Below, piece after piece: positions 1 to 8,500 of a DNA stretch of 20,034 bases. Under the pieces are notes generated by a model. That model made no database searches, was not told the origin of the DNA, and was given only the letters and a program-made list of their open reading frames with translations. The number at the start of each line of letters is the position of its first letter. Position 1 is the stretch's first letter. The position numbers were made by a program, and so were the translations under genes. This DNA is from Plantago elongata (lineage: Eukaryota > Streptophyta > Magnoliopsida > Lamiales > Plantaginaceae), in NCBI GenBank assembly GCA_036897095.1, contig JAYMSP010003376.1, forward strand, positions 1 through 20,034, given 5' to 3'.

Positions 1-53
1 AAGAAAAAGGAAGAAAGAAAAAGAAAGAAAGAAAAAGGAAAAAGAAAATAAAA
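1..53. repeat. A/G-rich purine tract
   Basis: The plus strand is almost purely A and G, in short variants of GAAA and GAAAA. This is low-complexity sequence cut by the window edge, so its full length is unknown. The following bases to 300 show nothing recognisable. Confidence 0.8.
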
Positions 54-300
54 ACCATTAACCCACAAAAAGAAAAGTAAAAATGAAAATAGTGGATGGC
101 ATTTTCGTTATTAACTCGAACTTACCCCTCCACATCAGCGCCATGTCGACACTCTATCTCCTCTTCCGTTGACTTTTGGACCTATTTCTAATTTTTGAAA
201 TCGTTTAGTACAAATTTTCGGACGACTCTGTAATAGTTTGAGATACATGGACGAAAATGAAAAGGGTCGATATTTAAGGGGTATCATCTGTAATTTTTCC

Positions 301-410
301 TTCAATTAATTTTATAAAATTTATAGGCACCGCGCTTTGCGCGGTGTATCATATGAAACTTATTATATTGCGCTAAGCGCGGTCCTATAAATTTTATAAA
401 ATTAATCGAA
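301..410. repeat. 110-bp foldback with GC-rich core
   Basis: Bases 301-342 and 370-410 are inverted copies of each other with about two mismatches and one single-base indel. They are separated by a 27-base AT-rich loop. The outer part of each arm is AT-only (ATTAATTTTATAAAATTTAT). The inner part is a GC-rich palindrome of its own: ACCGCGC/GCGCGGT flanking TTT on the left, GCGCTAAGCGC on the right. There is no coding potential and no clear target duplication. It looks like a tiny miniature inverted-repeat element; its family is not recognised. Confidence 0.7.
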
Positions 411-2540
411 CTTAGTTCACGTGCGAAATCGCATATATTTCATGATATATTAGTGTCTTGGAAGGGTAAATGCAAAATATTTCTACATATTTGTGTACAC
501 AAGTTATAATTTAGAAAGTTGTGAAATTTTAAATATTATCAACCCCATATGTGAAAGAGTCTCTTCACTTTATTTGTTGGGTAAGTTGGCTTAGACCAAC
601 TTAAAATGAGTAATTTATATGTACATATAGCCCTTTTACTATTTCTTATAAGGTGTGAGGTGTCTCCATCATTTAGTAGTTTAAGGAGTTGTGCGAGATA
701 AATGTAATCGTAATATATAATATTTTTAAAAGAACGACGGAATACAAATACTTATGTGCAAAAATGAAATACATGGGCATGGAATGCCTTTAGTCTTATT
801 ATGGGTACAATACCCACCCAAAAATCAAAAGTCCAAGACTACCCAGAAGCTATTTACATCATCTAAACAATTCTAGCTAGGTTTCTTTGCCTGAACTCAA
901 TCAACAACCACAACGTTCACCTAGACTAATCATATTTACCATATTCTAAAGTGTTTTCAATTCCTCTAAAAAATATATTCTGGGCTGCATCTGTAAAAAC
1001 TCTGAAGGAGTACTGCGTGTGGTGTGAGGTTGTGAGCGGAGAAAATTTAAATAATGTTTGTTAGTAGCCGGTTAATAGAGAATAGAGAAGAAGTGCTAAA
1101 CAAAGTGCAATAGTGAACGACACTTTAACGAGTGAAATGACACTTTAACAAGATAATTAAAGACTTAATTTCAATATTGTACATAGAGAAGTAATGTAAT
1201 AAATTGTAAAAGTTATTTCTTCATTATCAATGAATAAGTCAAATGACAATTTAACAGAATGTTATGAGATTTATTATATATATATATTAACAATAAACTA
1301 GAAGTAAAATTGTCAAAGAAACCTCCCTTATCTCGAATTAGAATTTATCAATTCAAACCTATCATTCTCCACGATTATATGTTAATTGAATCTCAAGCAT
1401 CAATTATATACTCTCTCACCATTAAGAGCAAGACTCAACCAAATCTTGTATTCTTGTACCCCGTACCTACAGACACCATAGGCAAAATAAGATGTTAAAT
1501 ATACAACATATATCAAGGCACTTTCTACTTATCCTTGGAATATACAAACGTCGACAACAACAATCCATTCCATAGTCACATTACCTCAACTTAGACTCCA
1601 GGTCGCACCATGAATATACTCCATCTTTGTTTCGGCGGCTATTAATAGTACATCCGTTCCGTACTCTTAATTAACTTAAGACTAATTAGAATAAATATAC
1701 AATTTCAAGTCCGTTTATCGAATAACTCTTTCATATACCTTTTAACCTTTTATGCCGATTCAAATCAAATCAATAAAATTAACATTAGCCCTTCTCAATT
1801 TATATATCCATAAATATAATGACTTATAAAATCCATTCAAAAACTCGAGTCCATATAATTTCTCGTCTCCAAATTAAATTCATATAGACGGTCCAATAAA
1901 TTTTTCGGGATTCTACAATTATCTATCAAAAAAAGTAGTAAACTAAATTTTTCAATACACAAAGTAGAGAACTAAGTGTTTCTAAACTCATTAGTGATTC
2001 GTTCCTTCACTTTCAAGTTTGCACTTGACTCATTATTGCTTCCAAGATGTCTTTTATTTTGATAAAATCTAGATCTTTTACTCCTGTTGAAGCACATCTT
2101 GTTGATGTTGTTTTGCATGGTTTCTGAGTGGGGGATTATGTAGGTGTTGATGCATCAATGATAGGTTTGATAGCTAGCAAGTTATGATGGTACCCTTCCT
2201 CTAATATCCGTTTAGCATCAATGTGTCCATTTAACACAAGTTATTTGTAGTTCATGTTCATAGCTTGTCTCCTAGCAATGTATCCCTATGCATAGAACAT
2301 ATCAACGAGATCATAGAACATAATATTCAGATCATGGAACATATCATTGATATCATAAATCATATGATTGAGAGCATCAACATTAAAACAAATAATTAAG
2401 AGCATATGACAACACGCCAACTACTATTTGTCAACTACTTTTCATGGTGTCCAATGCGGAGAACGTGGATCATAAGACATGGAGTATGGGTTAGACATCA
2501 TAATAAGTCTCTACTGTTATGCCAACTACTTTTCATGGTA
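411..2540. other. Intergenic, no gene seen
   Basis: AT-rich sequence with only short chance reading frames. Minor structures are an 8-bp hairpin (TAAGTTGG at 582-589, CCAACTTA at 596-603), a TA dinucleotide run near 1274-1288, and a patch at about 2290-2400 where variants of 'gatcatagaacat' recur. I recognise no protein similarity, tRNA or transposon terminus here. Confidence 0.55.
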
Positions 2541-2548
2541 TCATGAGG

Positions 2549-2983
2549 CAGGGGTGGATCCAGAAAATGAATTCACCCTGGGCTAATAAGTGTTCATTTA
2601 TACATACATAAAATGGAAGACAATTTATATTGAAAGGAAAAATCAGGATATTGAGAGGGAAAATGGAAGACAATTTATACATACAAAACTAAAATTATAA
2701 AAAGAAAAAATGATAATTAACCATCAAACTTGAAGAAAAACTAATTAAAATTATGGAAAAAAGTAAAGATAGTGTAAAAACATAATCAATAGGGATTGAA
2801 CCCACATTCTCATGGAGAATAAAAACTTCTTTAACACTCGGCCACAAGGTATTAGACAACATATTTTTGGCGAAACATGTATCCTTTAGTACTTTTGAAA
2901 TAAAACATTTTATTTTTTTTTACGATTTTCTTGACAGATGTCGGGCTAAAGCCTTGTTAGCCCCCAATGTGGGTCCGCCCCTG
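2549..2983. mobile_element. Non-autonomous hAT-like element, 435 bp
   Basis: The ends are inverted copies of each other: CAGGGGTGGATCCA at 2549 and, read on the minus strand from 2983, CAGGGGCGGACCCA. They are flanked by a perfect 8-bp direct repeat TCATGAGG at 2541-2548 and 2984-2991, the target-site size expected of the hAT superfamily. CAGGGG-type ends are common in plant hAT elements. There is no transposase frame, so it would depend on a partner element for movement. A tRNA-like segment lies inside it (2788-2851). Confidence 0.85.
2788..2851 (-). other. tRNA-like segment with A and B boxes
   Basis: Read on the minus strand there is an A-box-like TGGCCGAGTGTTAA (2831-2844), then a B-box-like GGTTCAATCC (2793-2802) about 28 bases later. 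This is the order and approximate spacing of internal RNA polymerase III promoters. The first match is close to the D-arm region of serine/leucine-type tRNAs. The acceptor stem does not pair convincingly and no intact anticodon arm is seen, so this is a tRNA-derived or tRNA-mimicking remnant, not a tRNA gene. Confidence 0.45.
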
Positions 2984-3044
2984 TCATGAGGTGCAATGAA
3001 GAAATCATTGATCAAATAGCAGAGAATATTGAATCTCATTAAAA

Positions 3045-3275
3045 CAAATTCATCATATGGCATAGCAACCACTACATTATAATTATGGATCAAACTGCAG
3101 TGAACATTGATTACACTGCAAATAAGATTTTCATATGGGCGTAGCAACTATTTCATTGCAAATATAGTGAATATTACATAGATTATAGGCAAAATTATAG
3201 AAAACATGAACTAGGGCAAAAAAATACTTTCATATGGACTGAGCAACCATCTCACATCAAACATAATGGATGTTG
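3045..3275. repeat. Degenerate repeats of about 80-100 bp
   Basis: Three diverged copies begin with variants of TTCATATGGNNNAGCAACCA near 3050, 3131 and 3228. Each is followed by an AT-rich stretch containing ATAGTGAA- or ATAATGGA-like text. Divergence is high and unit length varies, so boundaries are approximate. No coding function is seen. Confidence 0.4.
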
Positions 3276-3594
3276 TTGAGAACATGGAGTATACCAGTGA
3301 GAAGATGGAACATATACGTAAGAACATAGGACATACAGTACAAAAACAAGACTCAATATGATGTTGTTAAAAAATAGAGCACGAAACGACATTTAGGTTT
3401 TAATGAAAACATAGGACATATTACATAGAACATTAGTAGTATCGTTCAGAACATGGTACATATATGAAATAACATGGAAATGTTGTTTACGTTGTTTTTT
3501 TTTTTTCAGAATTGAGTTCATTATTTTGGTCAGAATTTAAATGAAAACACCGTTCGATCCCTATGTAAACACGATTACACATTGTGAATGCGTA

Positions 3595-3615
3595 AACAAC
3601 AACAACAACAACAAC
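3595..3615. repeat. (AAC)7 microsatellite
   Basis: Seven uninterrupted AAC units. Confidence 0.95.
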
Positions 3616-3900
3616 GAATTACAATCAAAACACAAAATATAGATTAATAATTGTAGATCTACAATTTTTAGAACTTGATTTTTCAAATTTAGGTAGATTT
3701 GAAACTATCTAACCTTGTGATCTTGAAGTAGTTATGCAGATTTATGAAGGTTCGCATCACGATCGACAATGGAGAGATGGTTTGATTGAGAGATGCGGCC
3801 CAGAAGCTCAGAAAATCGTAGATAAGAAGCTCATATGGATAGATGATGAAGATCACAGATGTTCATAGGCTAGAAACTCTGATCGTCAATGGCAATTTGT

Positions 3901-3920
3901 AGAGAGAGAGAGAGAGAGAG
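3901..3920. repeat. (AG)10 microsatellite
   Basis: Ten uninterrupted AG units. Confidence 0.95.
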
Positions 3921-4131
3921 AAAGCTAAGACAATGTGTGTGAGCTGTGAGTTTTGAGCTACAAATGTTTTGACTTTTATATTGACCCGTATAACTATAGT
4001 TCAATCCACCTTCTGGACCTTAAGTTGGAGTTATTTTGACAACTAGTTATTAATTGGGTTAGTTTGTAAGATATATAATGTATGTATTAAGGTATATATC
4101 TAAATGGTGTGTTTTAGGAGGCTTATCCTTT

Positions 4132-4196
4132 TGGGGAATCGAACTTGTGACATCTTGGATACATAATATTTCAACTTAATACTTGACTATTAAGGT
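4132..4196 (-). other. Weak tRNA-like/SINE-like remnant
   Basis: On the minus strand TAGTCAAGTATTAAG (4175-4189) resembles an A box, and GTTCGATTCC (reverse complement at 4135-4144) matches a B box well. The cloverleaf is not preserved. It directly precedes the hAT-like element that starts at 4203. A decayed SINE is possible, but no poly-A tail or target duplication was found. Confidence 0.3.
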
Positions 4197-4202
4197 TTTG
4201 AC

Positions 4203-5295
4203 TATGCCTGAAAATGGTTGGTTAAAAATCATAACCAACTAATAACCATTAACTTTTTCTGAACGATTATTAACCATAATCGTAACCGTAACCGTTCAAC
4301 AATCGACCGGTTACAACCGTAACCAACCTGACTTCAGGTTACGGTTAAAAACCGCTTCAATTTTTTTTTGTTTTAACGTACAATTTCTTCTTGGTTTATG
4401 TATTTTGCCCGGGTGGAGCACCTAAACACCCCCCTCCGGATCAAAAAAATAAAATTTCATGGAAACGCAAGAAAAATTATATTTTTGTTTTTTTTTTTTT
4501 TTGGTTGGGTAGGGGTAGGGTACCCCACCTTCACCCCCCTACTTGGAAAAAAATTAAAATTTCGTGAAACGCAAGAAAAATTACATTTTTGTTAACTTTT
4601 TTTTATCGGGTAGGATACCACACCCCTTCCCCGTACTTGGAAATTTTTTTTTCGTGAAACGCAAGAAAAATTATTTTTTTGTTAACTTTTTTTTTTCGTC
4701 GGGTAGGAGGTGGGGCCCTCAGGTATCCGACAAAATTTTTTTTTTTTTTCATGAAACGCAAGAAAATTTATATTTTTGTTAACTTTTTTTTTTCTCGGGT
4801 AGGGGGTAAGGTACGCCACCCCACCCCCGAGTACCCGACGAAAAAAAATTAAAATTTTATGTTATGAAAGAAAATTTATATTTTTGTTAACTTTTTTTTC
4901 GTCGGGTCGGGTATCCGACAAAAAAAATTAAAATTTCGTGAAACGCAAAGAAATTTTTATTTTTGTTAATTTTTTTATCAGGTATAGGGTAGAGTACCCC
5001 ATCCCACCCCCCTCCTCCGGTATCCGATCAAACAAATTAAAATTATTTTTTGTGATTTTTTACGAAAAATAATTTTTGCAAATTTTCACCCAGAGTAAGA
5101 AAGAATTTTCAAAAAAACGACCAATAACCTAAACCTATGGTTATTTTCGGTTATACGATCTAACCATAACCGGTGATGACATTTTTTGATTACGATTATA
5201 GTTAAGATTACTATTAACTGGTTATAATTATATTTATAACCTAAAACAAAATAGTGGTTATAATTATAGTTATTAACTAGGTATTTCTAAGCTAA
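4203..5295. mobile_element. hAT-like element with internal minisatellite
   Basis: A perfect 8-bp direct repeat GTTTTGAC lies at 4195-4202 and 5296-5303. The enclosed ends are weakly inverted: TATGCCTGAAAAT at the left, TTAGCTTAGAAAT read inward from the right. Both subterminal regions are packed with AACCGTTA/GGTTAT motifs (4215-4365 and 5110-5275), as is usual for hAT subterminal repeats. The centre is a six-copy tandem array. There is no transposase. The perfect target duplication is the strongest evidence; the terminal repeats are poor. It ends only about 220 bases upstream of the SufC start codon. Confidence 0.55.
4440..5045. repeat. Six-copy minisatellite, about 80-108 bp unit
   Basis: Units begin at about 4458, 4563, 4653, 4750, 4858 and 4937. 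Each has a core like CGTGAAACGCAAGAAAAATT, then ATTTTTGTTAACTTTTTT, then a G/C-rich block with TCGGGTAGG and CCCCACC, often closed by GTATCCGAC or GTACCCGAC. The G/C blocks are partly self-complementary, so each unit could form a hairpin between T-rich and A-rich spacers. Small open frames crossing the array are translations of the repeat and not genes. Confidence 0.85.
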
Positions 5296-5303
5296 GTTTT
5301 GAC

Positions 5304-5512
5304 ACATGGGCCTAATTAATTAACTTTTCAATAACTAAAATAAAAATTTGTTATAATATCGAAGGGAGCTCACGAGGAACGTGAAGAAAAATTATAATAT
5401 TAAACAATTAAGGAAAAGTACGCAACGACTTCAACTGAAACTTGGCAGAGCTGGATTATACTATACTATACTATACTCACCTGAAGCAACAACACACTTT
5501 TCTTCTTTAGAA
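5304..5512 (+). promoter_or_regulatory. Probable promoter and 5' UTR of the SufC gene
   Basis: This is the space between the upstream hAT-like element and the ATG at 5513. A TATA-like TTATAATAT lies at 5351-5359. Four TATAC units (5457-5476) lie in the presumed leader. The translation context, AGAAATGGCT, has A at -3 and G at +4, which is favourable in plants. No transcript data are available, so the start of transcription is a guess. Confidence 0.35.
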
Positions 5513-8500
5513 ATGGCTCTATCAGCTCCTCCAACTATTCCATTCAAAAACTGCAATTTCTTCTCCAACGGACCTCGAAGATGTCGTTTCAACCAATCAC
5601 GCACCTTCCCCCTCAGAGCAACCGTCGCCGTCGACTCGCCGCCTTCCCCCGCCTCTGACCGTGACGGACCACCGAAGCTCTTGCTCCAAGTCAAAGACCT
5701 AACCGCCGTCATTTCGGAGTCGAAGAAGTCGATTTTGAAAGGCGTTAACCTCACTGTCCATGAAGGCGAGGTACCGAATTTCACTCGATTCGATTGCAAT
5801 TAATTAGGTTTTTTTTTTAATATGTTATTGTTCTATTAAGTATTAAGTCAAGCAATTTTCATTTCAGCTCAAGTAACTTTTGTGAATCTGATTTTAGGTA
5901 TCGTTGATTTCTAATATTGTTGATTGATGGATGATGAAAGGTACACACTATCATGGGGAAGAATGGTTCTGGAAAGAGTACATTTGCCAAGGTCAGTCGA
6001 TATTCTGCACCTTTTCAATTTTGTTTAATTTAACAATCTTCCCGTTCGTTCATGATATGTTAGACAAATAACTAAGCTGAACTGAATGAGTTTGGAGACA
6101 AGGAGAACATAGCCTTAGTACCTCCTTTTTGGATCCCCATTGGTTAATCAAGCACAAATTCCTTTCTTTGTTTGTTGCTCTAGTTTCATCTTGTTTGTTC
6201 CATACCTCTAGTACAGAACACCCTCCTTTCGAATTGGTTAATCTGTATTGGTTCATTTCCATTAATTCAGCTTTCACCACTTGGTAAAACTCGTCTTCAT
6301 ACTCACTACAGGTTTATCAGCTTCTCACCCTCTCCGTTGATACTTGTCTCACAGTAATGACCAATTCTTTCTCTGAGAACTTCCTCAAGGATCTGATAGG
6401 TATCCTGTAGGTAACTTCCCCACAGTGAGTATAGGTTAGTACCTGTTACATATGGGTCTTTTGGGTGCTTCCTTTTATCTATCTATACAAATACTTTGCC
6501 ATTCAGCTCTTCAGTCGCTTTGACACCAAGAGGCCTGTCAGGCAGAACCTTTGATAAATTCCATTCTAGCATCTTGCAGTTCATCATTAAATTTGAGCTC
6601 TTTGATAACAAGGGCTTGGTAGAGAGGTTTGGGGTCTTCAAGTTCTTCTTTCTCCTTCAGTTCTTCCTAAAACTGAAAAAAAAATTTGAGCACCATACTC
6701 ATCTGCCATCAACTTGAATCTTCCACTTGTTTGCTACTTCCAGAAATACACTGTGATGTCTCAAGCTCCAATGTTTTCTTTGCACTAAGCTGCTTTTCTT
6801 ATTCTGTTTCTGTTTGTTAAGCTCTTCTCACTTCATTTGTTATCTTTTGCCAGTGTTAGAACTTTCTCATCTACGAAATCCTGTTTCTCCAGCTCTCCCT
6901 GGAGCCGTTTGAGCTGGCTTTTCCCTTCCAGTTCTAATCTCATCATCCTGGAAAATCCTTACCAGGTGATCATGATTCATGAGCATTCTACTGCACTCTT
7001 CCCCTCTGTTCATCAAAAGCTTAAACCATATCACCCTTTTGGTATACCAATATGCCTAGTAATTTGGTAGTTTCTCTGTACTTTGTCTTGATTTCTGTAA
7101 TTCCCATCAGTGTTGTCAATCCCAGCCGGATCCCATGCGATGCCACTATCCCAGGGTGTTTACAGGCCATTTATCCCGGATTTGCATAGCATCTCGGTGT
7201 TTCCTGGACTGAGATCCCGGTGGGATAGCGCCAGGACATCAACTTACCCTCCATTTCCTTGAATCTGATTGTGTTTATCTCTCAATGAGGAATTATATGA
7301 CTTATTATTATTAATTAAGCTACTGTAAGGTTATTCCAACTCTACACATACCTATATAATATAGAGAAATTTACATCTGCCTCCCCAAATAAACAACTCT
7401 TTCTCATCCAGGTCCCTTATATTTTAACAATTACATATTGGTCCATTTTCAATTTTTGAAGTTTACCATCCAAACATGGCCTTATTTTAGAACCTTTGAT
7501 TTTTATAATTTTCTCCTTCGGCAATATTCTCTTCAACTGAAAACTTATTCAATTCCGTTCAGCTCTGCTTAGTTATAATTTATACTACACTTCAGTTCAG
7601 TTCAGTTTCAATCATTTCAGTTCAGTTCAATAAATTGAAGTTGCAGTGATAGTAATTCTTGAAATAATATTATTTAATAAAATGTAATTTGTTGGGATTT
7701 GTTTTTAGAGTATATGGCAAGTGAGACACCTCCAATTAATATACAATTGATGACTCCCTATTTTTTGTATATTTATATATGACTTTCAAATATAGACCGT
7801 AAATTACATTTTATTTTTTCTCTGGTTTGATAATTGATTTTCATGCGCCGAGATTGGTTTACGTGTTGGCTTCCCTTTATTAATTTCAAATTAAATATAA
7901 TACACACACACATACATAGAAGGAAAGTGCCACATTATGACTTCATCTAAAAAAATATAAATATATTAATACTTTAGGTTAGAATTGACACTTGTCTTAC
8001 ACTCATTTAACCGTAGAAAAATCTAAACAAGTAAATAAAAAGGAAAGAATAAAATCAAATGAAAAATAATATGTAAAATTAATGATGTGTTTGGCTACAA
8101 TATGAGGTTTGGACTGATTTGTAATTTATGTATAATTGCATGAAACGATATGTTATTGTTTAAATAACAGGGACCACGAAGTTATTAAGAAATTTATTAG
8201 GGGGGTTAAATGTAATTCACCCTACTTATATATTCATAATTTGAGCCATATACATGTTATATGATATATATCACTCCGTATACCGGTCATCTTGCTTCTG
8301 CAATCCCAGATTTTGCGGCTGGAGGCTATGCACTGTGTCCGGGATTGATAACACTGATTCACCTATTCTTAACCTCAATAGTACCATCCACATGGAAACA
8401 AGTTTATTATCTTTGTGCTTCTCTTTATATTTATAATATGTAAGTCTTCAGAGTTCAGAGTTCCCTTCTTGGCATAGGTGATCGACAATATTTCCCCTCT

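Larger units (their letters stand above)
3276..4131. other. Intergenic with two microsatellites
   Basis: No gene is seen. The stretch has recurring 'aacatagaacat'-like text (about 3280-3480), a T run near 3497, an AAC microsatellite and an AG microsatellite. Bases 3620-3960 resemble the untranslated flank of a decayed transposon or gene, but no frame supports that. Confidence 0.5.

Noticed and set aside
301..410. Helitron 3' end (GC hairpin near CTRR)
   Set aside because: The GC hairpins resemble Helitron termini, but no CTRR end lies at the required distance on either strand, and the long AT inverted arms do not fit.
4398..4782. Two overlapping plus-strand frames with KRKKNYFFVNFFF-like text
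   Set aside because: They are translations of the minisatellite, and the protein repeats simply mirror the DNA repeat.
5381..5512. Open frame extending upstream of the SufC ATG
   Set aside because: It has no ATG (it would need GTG) and reads through TATAC repeats. The ATG at 5513 has a good plant context and is followed by a typical transit peptide.
5461..5799. 112-codon minus-strand frame over exon 1
   Set aside because: It is the antisense shadow of the GC-rich SufC exon 1 and has no family features of its own.
8254..8443. Two 60-codon frames
   Set aside because: They straddle the right terminal repeat of the hAT-like element (ends 8356) and have no recognisable domain.
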